32,529 nt of DNA from Kiritimatiellia bacterium (GCA_017450695.1 JAFSTA010000223.1:1-32529); one strand, 5' to 3'; shown: positions 16,085 through 24,672, counted from the stretch's first letter. Numbers and translations are program-made. The notes: a model not told the origin generated them from the letters alone.

Positions 16085-16113
16085 TTGACAGGGGAGGGGA
16101 GAAGTGGTAGGCT
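16085..16113 (+). promoter_or_regulatory. Promoter of nagB
   Basis: TTGACA (16085-16090), exactly 17 bp, then TAGGCT (16108-16113). The expected start of transcription is near 16120, leaving a leader of about 23 bases before the nagB ATG. It is the best sigma-70-like promoter in the window. Confidence 0.75.
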
Positions 16114-16142
16114 AGAGACGTTTTTCATGGAAGGGTTTGATT

Positions 16143-16904
16143 ATGCAGATTACGATTGCAAAGACAGAGCAGGCCGCGAGTGCGCTTGCCGGGAAAGTGG
16201 TGAATGAAGCGGTTCGCAAAAATCCGTTCATCGTGTTGGGTTTGGCGACCGGCAGCACACCGCTGGGGCTGTACGCCGAGATGATCAAGGCGCATCAGAA
16301 GGGGTTGGATTTCAGCCATGTCCGTTCGTTCAATCTGGACGAGTATTACGGGATCACCGGAACCCATCCGCAGTCCTACCGCAAGTTCATGAACGACAAC
16401 CTCTTCAAGCACATCAACATCGACCTCAAGAACACGCGCGTGCCGGACGGCATGGCGAAGGATGTGGATGCGTTCTGCCGCCAGTACGAGGCGGACATGA
16501 AGGCTGTCGGCGGGGTGGATATCCAGGTCTTGGGAATCGGGAGCGACGGGCACATCGGATTCAACGAGCCGGGTTCCTCGCTCGTTTCCCGCACGCGCAA
16601 GGTGACGCTCGCGCCCTCGACGATCAAGGACAACACGCGCTTCTTCAAGAAGGAGTCGGACGTGCCGCGTTTCGCGATCTCGATGGGCATCGGGACGGTG
16701 ATGGAGGCCAAGCAGTGCATCCTTCTCGCCTTTGGCGTGAACAAGGCGAAGGCGGTCAAGGGAATGATCGAGGGCGGCATCTCGCAGTTCTGCCCCGCAT
16801 CCGCCTTGCAGATGCACCCGAACACGCTGGTCTTCCTCGACGAGGCCGCCGCCTCCGAGCTGGAGCTCAAAGACTACTACAAGTGGTGCCAGAAGGCGAA
16901 GTGA
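16143..16904 (+). CDS. nagB: Glucosamine-6-phosphate deaminase NagB
   Basis: The product is a 253-aa cytoplasmic enzyme converting glucosamine-6-phosphate to fructose-6-phosphate and ammonia, linking amino-sugar use to glycolysis. The phosphate-binding LATGSTPLGLY is at 34-44. Catalytic residues match the E. coli enzyme with its exact spacing: D66 in FNLDEY, then D135, H137 and E142 in GSDGHIGFNEP. The ATG at 16143 (MQITIAKTEQ) follows GAAGGG by seven bases; a TTG two codons upstream is less likely. It has its own strong promoter and follows the non-coding end of the BREX island. A 168-bp gap with another promoter separates it from the next gene. Confidence 0.96.
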   Translation: MQITIAKTEQAASALAGKVVNEAVRKNPFIVLGLATGSTPLGLYAEMIKAHQKGLDFSHVRSFNLDEYYGITGTHPQSYRKFMNDNLFKHINIDLKNTRVPDGMAKDVDAFCRQYEADMKAVGGVDIQVLGIGSDGHIGFNEPGSSLVSRTRKVTLAPSTIKDNTRFFKKESDVPRFAISMGIGTVMEAKQCILLAFGVNKAKAVKGMIEGGISQFCPASALQMHPNTLVFLDEAAASELELKDYYKWCQKAK

Positions 16905-17007
16905 GGGCGTTGTGCGTCCGCGTTGGTTGGGTTTTCGCTAGCAGTCGATTGCTTTCGGCATCCTTCCTCCCTACTGCCTGCTCCCTCAAATTTTTTGCCG
17001 AAAAGGC

Positions 17008-17036
17008 TTGACTTCCCGCAAAGGAAAGTCTTTACT
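17008..17036 (+). promoter_or_regulatory. Promoter of the glycogen-binding-domain gene
   Basis: TTGACT (17008-17013), a 17-bp spacer and TTTACT (17031-17036) precede the gene at 17073. The implied leader is about 30 bases and includes AAAGGAG. The rest of the 16905-17007 gap shows nothing clear. Confidence 0.6.
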
Positions 17037-17072
17037 TACGCCTCCATTGCAAGGAACGAAAGGAGTTGAGAT

Positions 17073-17426
17073 ATGGCAAAAATACGTAGTGAGAAGAAGG
17101 TGACCAAGAAAGCGGCGGCGAAAGCCGTCGAGAAGCCCGCCGTGGCGAAAAAGGCGGCGAAGGCGCAGCGCGTGACGTTTTCGGTACACGCGGATGTCGG
17201 CAGCAAGGTGTTCCTCGCTGGCGACTTCAACGGCTGGGATCCCGAGGCGAAGCCGATGGTTGACAAGAAAGGCGACGGGAATTTCTCCGTCACGCTTTCC
17301 CTGCGTCCGGGCGAGTACCAGTACAAGTTCGTCGTGAACGGAACCTGGTGCGCGGACCCTCTGAACAAGGACGTGGTGCCGAACGACCTCGGGACGTTCA
17401 ACAGCGTCAAGCTGGTGACCGAGTAG
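17073..17426 (+). CDS. Small glycogen-binding (CBM48/AMPK-beta-like) domain protein
   Basis: The product is 117 aa. Residues 1-31 are a Lys/Ala-rich basic tail. Residues 33-115 are one CBM48-type domain as in isoamylase N-termini and AMPK beta subunits (VFLAGDFNGWDPEAKPM, then GEYQYKFVVNGTW). Candidate sugar-contact residues W55, K85, W92 and N110 are present with nearly the spacing seen in AMPK beta. No catalytic domain is attached and no signal peptide is seen, so it is probably a cytoplasmic glycogen- or starch-binding protein. Its target is unknown. AAAGGAG precedes the ATG by about seven bases. pdxA starts seven bases after its stop, so the two are likely co-transcribed. Confidence 0.85.
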   Translation: MAKIRSEKKVTKKAAAKAVEKPAVAKKAAKAQRVTFSVHADVGSKVFLAGDFNGWDPEAKPMVDKKGDGNFSVTLSLRPGEYQYKFVVNGTWCADPLNKDVVPNDLGTFNSVKLVTE

Positions 17427-17433
17427 CCGCGCG

Positions 17434-18456
17434 ATGCAAAAGAGGCGGCTAGCGGTTACGTTGGGCGACCTTTCGGGAATCGGTCCCGAAATCGTCCTGA
17501 AGGCTCTGGCACGAAAAGACGTGACGGAAAGCTGCCAACTGTTGCTCTACGGGAACGCCTACGTTCTTGAAAAAATCGCCAAATCTTCCGGCATTCCCCT
17601 GCCGGAAGATTTGCTTTTTCTGCGCGGCGCGGACCCGTCGGACCGGAATTGCGGGGCGTCGCCCGCGCTGATCGATTTCCCGTTCCCGGAAGAGGAGGAC
17701 ATCCGTCCCGGCGAGGTGCAAGAGGCGTGCGGGCGGATGGCGGAACGGTTTATCCGTCAGGCAGTGCAGGACGTGCGGGCGGGCGTGGCGGATGCGTTGG
17801 TCACCGCGCCGATTCACAAGAAGGCGTTGCGGCTGGCTGGCGTTCCGTTCCCCGGACATACGGAGATGCTGGCGCACTTGACCGGCGTCGCCGATCCCGT
17901 GATGGCGTTCGATTCCCCGAATCTGTTTGTCAGCCTGGTTACGATTCACGAGGCGATTTCCGATGTGGCGGGGCTGATCACGCAGGAGCGCCTGGAACGG
18001 ACGGTGCGGCTGACTGCGGACGCTTGCCGCAAGCGGATCGGCGGGAATCCGAGGATTGGCGTGTTGGCGCTCAATCCGCACGCGGGGGAGCAGGGGCTTT
18101 TCGGGGACGAGGAAGAGCGGGTCTTGCGTCCCGTGATCGAGCGGTTGCGGGGTGAGGGGCTTGACCTCTCCGATCCGCTGGTTCCGGACACGGCGTTCTC
18201 TTGGATCGTGCCGGGCGGAAAGTCGCCTTACGACGGTTATGTCGCGATGTACCATGACCAGGGGTTGATTCCCTTCAAGATGGTCGCGTTCGATTGCGGC
18301 GTGAACGTGACGCTGGGGCTTCCGATCGTGCGGACCTCGCCGGATCACGGCACGGCCTTTGACAAGGCATGGAAGGGAACCGCGTCGGAATCCAGCCTCG
18401 TGGCGGCAATCCGACTGGCGGGGCGCTTCGCGCCAGCTGAGAGGCTGAGAAGCTGA
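17434..18456 (+). CDS. pdxA: 4-hydroxythreonine-4-phosphate dehydrogenase PdxA
   Basis: The product is 340 aa. It catalyses the NAD-dependent oxidation of 4-phosphohydroxy-L-threonine in the DXP-dependent pathway to pyridoxal phosphate. Seen motifs: GDLSGIGPEI (11-20; usually GDP, here GDL), the metal histidines H172 (TIHEAI), H216 (NPHAGE) and H274 (YHDQG), and VRTSPDHGTAFD (299-310). The stop codon (18454-18456) lies inside an array of GCTGAGAR octamers, so the last six or so residues (AERLRS) are encoded by repeat DNA. The original end may have been replaced. No good ribosome site precedes the ATG, which follows the previous stop by seven bases; coupling is likely. A PanE- or PdxA2-like role is possible but less likely. 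Confidence 0.95.
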   Translation: MQKRRLAVTLGDLSGIGPEIVLKALARKDVTESCQLLLYGNAYVLEKIAKSSGIPLPEDLLFLRGADPSDRNCGASPALIDFPFPEEEDIRPGEVQEACGRMAERFIRQAVQDVRAGVADALVTAPIHKKALRLAGVPFPGHTEMLAHLTGVADPVMAFDSPNLFVSLVTIHEAISDVAGLITQERLERTVRLTADACRKRIGGNPRIGVLALNPHAGEQGLFGDEEERVLRPVIERLRGEGLDLSDPLVPDTAFSWIVPGGKSPYDGYVAMYHDQGLIPFKMVAFDCGVNVTLGLPIVRTSPDHGTAFDKAWKGTASESSLVAAIRLAGRFAPAERLRS

Positions 18457-18483
18457 GAGGCTGAGAGGCTGAGAAGCTGAGAA
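18422..18483 (+). repeat. Gene-end hairpin followed by six GCTGAGAR octamers
   Basis: GGCGC-TTC-GCGCC (18422-18434) is followed by six 8-bp units, GCTGAGAG or GCTGAGAA, at 18436-18483. The hairpin and the first units lie within the 3' end of pdxA. Closely similar hairpins with the same CAGCTG tail follow gpmI and kdsD. Confidence 0.8.
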
Positions 18484-18496
18484 GCGGGCTGGCGGA

Positions 18497-18559
18497 TAAG
18501 TGGCGGCTGCGCCGTCTAAGTGGCCTTGCGGCTTAAGTGGGGCTGGCGCCCCTAAGTTG
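18497..18559 (+). repeat. TAAGT mini-hairpin array, short copy (3 units)
   Basis: Three units, each TAAGT plus a small hairpin, lie at 18497-18516, 18517-18533 and 18534-18552. They are closed by TAAGTTG (18553-18559). The unit types (GGCGGCTGCGCCGTC, GGCCTTGCGGCT, GGGGCTGGCGCCCC) recur in the longer array at 28714-28848. The rest of the gap before alr is CCACCAGCTAACGGC-type repeat. Confidence 0.8.
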
Positions 18560-18651
18560 TTGGCTTGGCAGAGAAGCGGGGAAGTAGGCGAATGGAATCG
18601 AGCCACCAGCTAACGGCCACCAGCCACCCGCTAACAACAAGGAGTAGAGAC

Positions 18652-19767
18652 ATGGAACAGATCCCTCACAGAGTCTGTCTGGAGATCAGCCTTTCCAAAC
18701 TCAAGGACAACTTTCAGAAAATCCGGCGTGCGGTGAAGCCCGCGAAGGTGCTGACCGTGGTGAAGGCGAACGCATACGGTCTGGGCGTGATGCCTGTCGC
18801 GAACGCGCTGGCTGAGGCGGGGAGCGCGGGGTTCGGCGTGGCGGAACCGCGCGAGGCGATGCAGCTGCTTCCGCTTGGGAAGCCGGTGCAAATCCTCAGC
18901 AGCGTTCTGCCGGAGGAAATCGGGCCGATGGTCGAGGCGGGCGTGACATTGCCGGTGATGGACTGGGAAACCGCCCGCCAGATCAGCCGTGCGGCGGTCC
19001 GTCTTCGGAAGACCGCGACGGTGCAGTTCAAGATCGACACGGGAATGGGACGGTTGGGAATCCTGGCGAAGGATGCGCCGGAGGTGATCCGTCGCGTCGT
19101 GAAGTTGCCGAACCTGGATTGCGAAGGGATGTTCTCCCATTTCCCGCAAGCCTACGAGAACGGTTCTGGAGTGACGAACCGGCAGATGGATCTCTTCTGC
19201 GAAATCCTCCGCGAGGTCGCGGGGGACGGGATCCAATTCCGCAAATGCCACATCGCGGCCAGCAGCGGGATCAACAGTTTCCCCCGCGCGCACAAGCCGC
19301 CGTTCAATTACGTGCGGGCGGGCATCGATCTGCACGGTTCGTTCGAGCCGGAAGGGCATGCCCTGGGGATGCAGCCGATACTGACGTTGAAGGCGAGAAT
19401 CGCGCAGATCCGTCGCCTTCCCGCGAACGCGACGGTCGGGTACGGGCTGACCTGCCGCCTCCCGCGCGCCACGCGCGTGGCGACGGTCACCGCCGGATAC
19501 GCCGACGGATTCCCGCTGGCGTTGTCGAACCGCGGTTACTTTCTGGTCCACGGAATTCCCTGTCCAATCCTCGGACGGATTTCGATGGACTACACGGTCG
19601 TGTCACTGGAGGGTGTTCCGCAGGCGAAGGTCGGCGATGAAGTCGTCTGTATCGGTGGCGAAGGGCCGAACGCGATTCGGGTGGAGGACTGGGCGTCGCT
19701 GAAGATGACCCACGGGTACGACATCCTCTGCTCGTTCGGAAACCGGGTCGTGCGCCGCTACGTCTAG
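18652..19767 (+). CDS. alr: Alanine racemase
   Basis: The product is a 371-aa PLP enzyme interconverting L- and D-alanine for peptidoglycan. The PLP lysine is K38 in VVKANAYGLG and the opposing catalytic tyrosine is Y264 in VGYGLT, one position off the Geobacillus reference numbering (39 and 265). RISMDY and AGYADG are also present. The ATG at 18652 (MEQIPHRVCL) follows AAGGAG (18639-18644) by seven bases. The in-frame upstream sequence from 18565 runs through intergenic repeats and is not part of the protein. No promoter is evident in the repeat-rich 195-bp gap, so read-through from pdxA is possible. Confidence 0.96.
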   Translation: MEQIPHRVCLEISLSKLKDNFQKIRRAVKPAKVLTVVKANAYGLGVMPVANALAEAGSAGFGVAEPREAMQLLPLGKPVQILSSVLPEEIGPMVEAGVTLPVMDWETARQISRAAVRLRKTATVQFKIDTGMGRLGILAKDAPEVIRRVVKLPNLDCEGMFSHFPQAYENGSGVTNRQMDLFCEILREVAGDGIQFRKCHIAASSGINSFPRAHKPPFNYVRAGIDLHGSFEPEGHALGMQPILTLKARIAQIRRLPANATVGYGLTCRLPRATRVATVTAGYADGFPLALSNRGYFLVHGIPCPILGRISMDYTVVSLEGVPQAKVGDEVVCIGGEGPNAIRVEDWASLKMTHGYDILCSFGNRVVRRYV

Positions 19768-19814
19768 GTGCCTCGTGCGCGGCATGGTATGCCGCGCCAC
19801 GGAACGGTGCAAAT

Positions 19815-20123
19815 TTATTCCGCGATGTGGTTGAGTCCCTGGTCGATGATCGTGTGGACGTGGGAGTCGGCAAGGGAATAGATCACCTGTTTCCCGTCGC
19901 GGCGGGATTTGACCAGCTTCGCCTGTTTCAGGATTTTGAGCTGATGGGAGACGGCGGATTGCGTGATGCCCAGCGACGAGGTGAGTTCGTTGACGCAAAT
20001 CTCCCGCTCGAACAGGGCGAACAAAATCCGGATGCGCGTCGAGTCTCCGAATACCTTGAAGAGTTCGGAGAGGTCGATCAATGTGTTTTCCGAAGGGATT
20101 CCGCTTTTGGCAGTCGTTTTCAT
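19815..20123 (-). CDS. ArsR/SmtB-family metal-sensing repressor, zinc type
   Basis: The product is a 102-aa winged-helix repressor. The recognition helix region is LGITQSAVSHQLKILKQAKLV (51-71, read here in parts). The C-terminal helix carries D86, H88, H99 and E102, the exact spacing of the alpha-5 zinc site of SmtB (Asp-x-His-x10-His-x2-Glu). Only one cysteine (C43, in EICVNEL) is in the alpha-3 region, which argues against an arsenic-type site. The ATG at 20123 (MKTTAKSG) is preferred over a TTG eight codons upstream. A TATCAT -10-like box ends seven bases before this ATG, so the mRNA may be leaderless. A palindrome covering that box (20126-20152) is the likely autoregulatory operator. No metal transporter is adjacent. 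Confidence 0.9.
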   Translation of the reverse strand: MKTTAKSGIPSENTLIDLSELFKVFGDSTRIRILFALFEREICVNELTSSLGITQSAVSHQLKILKQAKLVKSRRDGKQVIYSLADSHVHTIIDQGLNHIAE

Positions 20124-20125
20124 GT

Positions 20126-20152
20126 CGCGTATGATACCGAAAATCAAACGCG
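20126..20152. promoter_or_regulatory. Likely ArsR operator overlapping the repressor's promoter
   Basis: CGCGTATGAT (20126-20135) and ATCAAACGCG (20143-20152) form an inverted repeat with 9 of 10 positions matching and a 7-bp centre. On the - strand the -10 box TATCAT lies within it, just upstream of the repressor's ATG. The geometry fits autorepression. Confidence 0.6.
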
Positions 20153-20197
20153 TGGGGAAGCCAAATGTACAACTCGTCAGTCTCCCGCTTTTTCTCC

Positions 20198-20226
20198 TTT
20201 TGTTCCGGGGAGGAAAGGAGTATCAT
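20198..20226 (+). promoter_or_regulatory. Candidate promoter of gpmI
   Basis: TATCAT (20221-20226) matches the -10 pattern used elsewhere in this window. A weak -35 (TTTTGT, 20198-20203) lies 17 bp upstream. The leader would be about 27 bases with AAGGAG at 20246-20251. Confidence 0.45.
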
Positions 20227-20259
20227 AGTCCCCGCTTTACAGCACAAGGAGAATTGATT

Positions 20260-21834
20260 ATGAGACCAGTCGTTTTGATTATCCGTGACGGATGGGGAAT
20301 CAACCCCCGTGAAAAGGGCAATGCCGTGTTTGCCGCCCAGACGCCGACCATCGACCGCATCCGCGCCCGGTATCCGTACACGCGCGTGCAGACCAGCGGG
20401 GAGGCGGTCGGGCTGCCCGCCGGTTATATGGGCTCCAGCGAGGTGGGGCACCTGAACATGGGTGCGGGCCGCATTGTCGAGCAGGAGCTGAAGCGGATCG
20501 ACGACGGGTTGAGCAACGGCACTCTGTTCACCTCCCCCAAGTGGGCGAACCTGATCAAGAACTGGAAGAAGAACAAGAGCACGCTTCATTTCATGGGACT
20601 GTTGCAGGACGAGGGCGTACACGCGCATCAGGAGCATCTCTTCAAGCTGATGCGCCGCGCGCGCCAGGAGAATCCGGAAGGCAAGATCGTGATCCATCCG
20701 TTCCTGGACGGGCGCGACACGCCGCCGCGCAGCACCGCCTCCTACCTGGTCCGGTTGCAGAAGGAGATGGAGGCGGTCGGCAACTGCGTGATCGGCACGA
20801 TGATGGGGCGCTACTACGGCATGGACCGTTCCAAGAACTGGGACATCACCGACCAGGCGTTCCACGTGCTGACGATGGCCAAGGCGGACCGCCGCACGAA
20901 CGACGTGCTCGCCGCCGTCCAGGAGTCGTACGCGAATGACAAGACGCCGGACGGGACGGAGATGACCGACGAGTACATCCCCCCGTACATCGTCGGGGAT
21001 TTCGCGGGTATCCAGGACGGCGACAGCGTGATGCACTTCAACTATCGCCAGGACCGCGCCATCCAGTTGACGCAGGCGTTCGTCTGCGACGATTACGCGG
21101 GCAAGCGTCTGGCGCGTCCGAAGATCGCCTACCTGGGCTTCACGCGCTACTGGGACGAGTTCGAAGACTACCTGTTGGGCGCGATGGGCGGTGACGGCGG
21201 CATGGACAATCTGCTGGGCGAGGTTGTCTCGCGCGCCGGGATCAAGCAACTGCGAATCGCCGAGACGCAGAAGTTCCGTCATGTCACGAGTTTCTTCAAC
21301 GGCAAATCCACCAAGCCGAGCGAGGGCGAGGAACAGGTCGATATCAAAAGCCGCTTTGACCCCGCGACCTTCGCGAGCCATCCTGAAATGGAGGCGTACA
21401 ACGTCACGGACGCCCTGCTGAAGAAGCTGGAGAACAATCCCTACGGATTGATCGTGGTGAACTACGCCAACTGCGACATGGTCGGTCATACCGGCGATTA
21501 CGACGCCGCGAAGCGCGCGGTGGAGATCGTCGATGAGTGCATCGGCAAGCTCCTTCCACGCTTGATGGAACTCGACGCGCACGTGCTGATCACGGCCGAT
21601 CACGGGAACGCGGAAGAGATGTTCGACTACGACACGAAGATGGTGAAGACCAGCCACACGACCTTTGACGTGGAGCTGTTCTACGTCGCGAAGGACGCGC
21701 CCGGGACGCCGATGCTCGAATTCGGCAAGCTGGCGGACATCGCCCCGACGATCCTCTACCTGCTCGGAATCCCGCAGCCGAAGGAGATGACGGCGGTCAA
21801 CCTGATCACGGGCAAACGCCCGTGGAACGACTAG
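20260..21834 (+). CDS. gpmI: Cofactor-independent phosphoglycerate mutase
   Basis: The product is a 524-aa glycolytic enzyme interconverting 3- and 2-phosphoglycerate, belonging to the alkaline phosphatase superfamily. The N-terminal metal motif RDGWG is at 9-13. The phosphoserine nucleophile is S60 in GSSEVGHLN. DGRDTPP, a GRYYGMDR segment and the late metal motif ITADHGNAE are present. The ATG at 20260 (MRPVVLIIRD) follows AAGGAG by eight bases. Long in-frame sequence upstream from 19963 overlaps the opposite-strand repressor gene and is not coding. A GGCGC-TTC-GCGCC hairpin follows the stop by 14 bases. Confidence 0.97.
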   Translation: MRPVVLIIRDGWGINPREKGNAVFAAQTPTIDRIRARYPYTRVQTSGEAVGLPAGYMGSSEVGHLNMGAGRIVEQELKRIDDGLSNGTLFTSPKWANLIKNWKKNKSTLHFMGLLQDEGVHAHQEHLFKLMRRARQENPEGKIVIHPFLDGRDTPPRSTASYLVRLQKEMEAVGNCVIGTMMGRYYGMDRSKNWDITDQAFHVLTMAKADRRTNDVLAAVQESYANDKTPDGTEMTDEYIPPYIVGDFAGIQDGDSVMHFNYRQDRAIQLTQAFVCDDYAGKRLARPKIAYLGFTRYWDEFEDYLLGAMGGDGGMDNLLGEVVSRAGIKQLRIAETQKFRHVTSFFNGKSTKPSEGEEQVDIKSRFDPATFASHPEMEAYNVTDALLKKLENNPYGLIVVNYANCDMVGHTGDYDAAKRAVEIVDECIGKLLPRLMELDAHVLITADHGNAEEMFDYDTKMVKTSHTTFDVELFYVAKDAPGTPMLEFGKLADIAPTILYLLGIPQPKEMTAVNLITGKRPWND

Positions 21835-22035
21835 CGCGGCGGAGCGGGGGCGCTTCGCGCCAGCTGTTTAAGCCGGTTAAGCGTGTTAAGCTGAGAAGAA
21901 TGCGGTAGGAAATCATCGATAGCTATCGAAGGCTATCGATTGCGATCGGCCACCGAACCACCTACCCGCTACCGGCTAAAAGCTACCCGCTACAAGCCAC
22001 CCGCCACCACCCCCCATTTCCTTCGAAAATTGGGC
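21835..22035. repeat. Repeat-filled gap after gpmI
   Basis: GGCGC-TTC-GCGCC (21849-21861) and the CAGCTG tail match the gene-end hairpin seen after pdxA and kdsD. TCGATAGCTATCGA (21916-21929) is a 14-bp palindrome that recurs at 24757-24770. From about 21960 to 22015 there are CTACCCGCTAC / GCCACCCGCC repeats. No gene is seen. Confidence 0.7.
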
Positions 22036-22065
22036 TTGACGGAGGCGGGGCAGGTTTGGTATCGT
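22036..22065 (+). promoter_or_regulatory. Promoter of rpsO-pnp
   Basis: TTGACG (22036-22041), an 18-bp spacer and TATCGT (22060-22065), the latter preceded by GG. It starts a leader of about 170 bases ahead of rpsO. Confidence 0.65.
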
Positions 22066-22071
22066 AGCCGC

Positions 22072-22244
22072 TCATTTCTGCGACGTGTCTAAGGAGACAT
22101 TCCCCGTCGCGGGTTTTCCGGCGAAAGAATCGCTGGGGCATGGGTCTGTTCGGAAGGTCCGGACGGAACTGCGGCGGGGACGTTCGGCTTTGCCGACCGT
22201 CGCGGGAACGGACACAACTGCGGAAAAGGACCGCGAGACAGACT
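22072..22244 (+). promoter_or_regulatory. Long leader of rpsO, possible S15 autoregulation site
   Basis: This is about 170 bases of GC-rich untranslated sequence. GACGTTCGGC-TTT-GCCGACCGTC (about 22179-22201) forms a hairpin with one mismatch, and GTCCGGAC lies upstream of it. S15 controls its own mRNA through leader structures in several bacteria, so a similar role is plausible. I could not identify a specific S15-binding motif. No strong Shine-Dalgarno is seen immediately before the rpsO ATG. Confidence 0.4.
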
Positions 22245-22508
22245 ATGAGCCAGATTGATAAAGCAGCCATTCGCAAAGAGTTTCAGCGTCATGACCGGGA
22301 CACCGGTTCCAGCGAGGTTCAGATCGCCACATTGACCAAGCGCATCGAGCATCTCACGCAACACCTCAAGGCCAACAAGAAGGACCAGAGTTCCCGTTAC
22401 GGGTTGATCCGTATGGTCAACAACCGTCGCAGCCTTCTGGAATACCTGAAACGCGAAGACGAAGCTCGTTACCAGCAGGTCATCAAAGCCCTTGGACTCC
22501 GCCGTTAA
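22245..22508 (+). CDS. rpsO: 30S ribosomal protein S15
   Basis: The product is 87 aa, a full-length S15 that binds the central domain of 16S rRNA early in 30S assembly. Family sequence is clear throughout: [19 protein letters not shown] (16-34), [18 protein letters not shown] (51-68) and a basic C-terminus. The ATG at 22245 ([10 protein letters not shown]) is chosen; upstream in-frame sequence belongs to the leader. It is followed after 29 bp by pnp, the classic rpsO-pnp arrangement. Confidence 0.97.
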   Translation: MSQIDKAAIRKEFQRHDRDTGSSEVQIATLTKRIEHLTQHLKANKKDQSSRYGLIRMVNNRRSLLEYLKREDEARYQQVIKALGLRR

Positions 22509-22537
22509 CCGATTGAACAGTAGGAGTAAGGGTTTTT

Positions 22538-24658
22538 ATGAAAGACACGAAATCCGTCTCATTTGACGTAGGCGGGAGAACCATGACGATCGAGACGGGG
22601 CTTCTGGCCCGTCAGGCCGCCGGCGCGACGACCGTCCGTTTCGGCGATTCGATGGTTTTCTCGGCCGTGACGAACACCGACAAGCCCCGCGAGGGAATCG
22701 ACTTCTTCCCCCTGCAGTGCGAATACCGCGAGAAGTTTTACGCTTCCGGAAAATTCCCCGGCGGGCATTTCAAACGCGAGTCCCGTCCCACCACGCGCGA
22801 GATCCTCTGTAGCCGGATCACCGACCGCCCGATCCGTCCGCTCTTCCCGGAAGGCTATTACAATGACGTGCAGATCAACAGCATGGTCATCTCCGCCGAC
22901 GGCGAGAACGAGACCGACACGCTGGCGGTGAACGCGGCGTCCGCCGCGCTGACGATCTCCGAGATTCCCTTCATGGGACCGATCGGCGCCGTGCGCATCG
23001 GGCGCATCAACGGCGAGTTCGTCATCAACCCCACGCAGAAGCAGCGTCTCGATAGCGACCTCGACCTGCTCTACGCCGGCACACACGACCGCTTCCTGAT
23101 GATGGAAGGCAGCGCGAAGGAAATCACGGAAGAGGACTTCCTCGCCGCGATGAAGCGCGCGCACGTCGAAGTCGTCAAGATCGTCGAGGCGCAGCTCCAG
23201 CTCCGCCGCGATCTCGGCAAGCCGGACAAGCACATCGAGGACGGCAAGCTGGACGAAGAGAAGCTGGCGTTTCTCTACGCCGAGGGCGGGGAGAAGCTGA
23301 AGGCGGCCCTGCTGGTCGCGGACAAGCTGGACCGCGAGGGACAGGTCAAGGCGATCCGCGAGGAACTCTGCGCGAAGATGAAGGAGAAGTGGCCGGAGGA
23401 GATCGACGACGTGAAGTTCGTCCATTTCTTCGACGCGATGGAGATCGCGATCGTCCGCAAGAACGTCCTGGAAGAAGGAAAGCGGATCGACGGGCGCGGT
23501 TTCGATGAAGTGCGCAAGCTCTATGCGCAGATCGACCTGCTGCCGCGCGCGCACGGTTCCGCTCTCTTCGAGCGCGGCGAAACCTCCGCGATGGGCGTTG
23601 TCACGCTCGGCACGCGCAAGGACGCGCAGGATCTCGACAATATCGTCGGGGGCGCTTCCTCGCAGAGCTTCCTGCTCCACTACAACTTCCCGCCGTACTG
23701 CACGGGCGAAGTCGGCAAGCTCGGTTCGACCGGACGCCGCGAGATCGGTCACGGCGCGTTGGCGGAACGTTCGCTGGCGCAGGTGTTGCCCGACAACTTC
23801 CCGTACACGATTCGCGTGGTTTCGGAAGTTATGGGGTCGAACGGCTCCTCCTCGATGGCGACCTGCTGTGTCGGTACGTTGGCGCTTCAGGCTGCCGGTG
23901 TCCCGATCAAGGCGCCTGTGGCCGGCATCTCCATCGGTATGTTCACCACGCCGGACGAGAGCAAGCGGATCCTCGTCACCGACATTCTCGGTGCGGAAGA
24001 CCACTGCGGCGACATGGACTTCAAGATCGCCGGAACGCGCAAGGGTATCACCGGGTTCCAGGTCGATCTCAAGATCCGCGGCTTGACGTGGGAGATGGTC
24101 GAAGAGGCGCTGCACAAGGCGAAGGTCGCCCGCGGCCAGATTCTGGACTACATGCAGACGATTCTGCCTGAGTCCCGTGCGGAACTCTCGCCGTATGCCC
24201 CGCGCATCACGACGATGGAAATCCCGAAGGACAAGATCGGTGCTCTCATCGGTCCGGGCGGCGCGAACATCCGCGGCATCTGCGAGCTTTCCGGTGCGCA
24301 GATCGATATCGTCGAAGAGGGCGATGTCGGCGTGGTCCACATCTACGCGAACAACGGCGAATCGATGCGCATCGCGCAGGAGAAGGTCGCCGAGGTCACC
24401 GCGCAGGCGGAGGAAGGCAAGATCTACGAGGGTACGGTCACGGGCGTCAAGGAGTTCGGCGCGTTTGTCGAAATCCTTCCCGGCATCGAGGGGTTGTGCC
24501 ACATCAGCGAACTCGCCGACCGCCGTATCGCGCGTGTCGAGGATGTCTGCAAGATGGGTGAGAAGATCACCGTCAAGTGCATCGGCATCAACGACCGCGG
24601 CCAGGTCAAGCTCTCCCGCCGCGAGGCGATGCACGACCTGGATGCGAAGAAGCAGTAA
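22538..24658 (+). CDS. pnp: Polyribonucleotide nucleotidyltransferase (PNPase)
   Basis: The product is a 706-aa 3'-5' phosphorolytic exoribonuclease of the RNA degradosome, of standard length. Domain order: RNase PH-like 1 (about 10-145), a helical linker, RNase PH-like 2 (about 310-530), a KH domain with GPGG at 572-575, and an S1 domain (about 625-695, [18 protein letters not shown]). Phosphate-site residues are expected around S-N-G-S-S-S in [19 protein letters not shown] and an AAGGG precede the ATG. It is co-transcribed with rpsO. A perfect 14-bp-stem hairpin lies just downstream. Confidence 0.97.
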   Translation: MKDTKSVSFDVGGRTMTIETGLLARQAAGATTVRFGDSMVFSAVTNTDKPREGIDFFPLQCEYREKFYASGKFPGGHFKRESRPTTREILCSRITDRPIRPLFPEGYYNDVQINSMVISADGENETDTLAVNAASAALTISEIPFMGPIGAVRIGRINGEFVINPTQKQRLDSDLDLLYAGTHDRFLMMEGSAKEITEEDFLAAMKRAHVEVVKIVEAQLQLRRDLGKPDKHIEDGKLDEEKLAFLYAEGGEKLKAALLVADKLDREGQVKAIREELCAKMKEKWPEEIDDVKFVHFFDAMEIAIVRKNVLEEGKRIDGRGFDEVRKLYAQIDLLPRAHGSALFERGETSAMGVVTLGTRKDAQDLDNIVGGASSQSFLLHYNFPPYCTGEVGKLGSTGRREIGHGALAERSLAQVLPDNFPYTIRVVSEVMGSNGSSSMATCCVGTLALQAAGVPIKAPVAGISIGMFTTPDESKRILVTDILGAEDHCGDMDFKIAGTRKGITGFQVDLKIRGLTWEMVEEALHKAKVARGQILDYMQTILPESRAELSPYAPRITTMEIPKDKIGALIGPGGANIRGICELSGAQIDIVEEGDVGVVHIYANNGESMRIAQEKVAEVTAQAEEGKIYEGTVTGVKEFGAFVEILPGIEGLCHISELADRRIARVEDVCKMGEKITVKCIGINDRGQVKLSRREAMHDLDAKKQ

Positions 24659-24672
24659 CGTGTCTAGACGGC

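Noticed and set aside
19603-21657. Open frame of about 680 codons on the - strand opposite gpmI
   Set aside because: It is antisense to conserved gpmI and runs on into alr; its composition is typical of a shadow frame.
22559-24634. Open frame of about 690 codons on the - strand opposite pnp
   Set aside because: It mirrors the pnp frame, is Asp/Arg/Val-rich as expected from antisense GC-rich codons, and has no domain. pnp is unmistakable.
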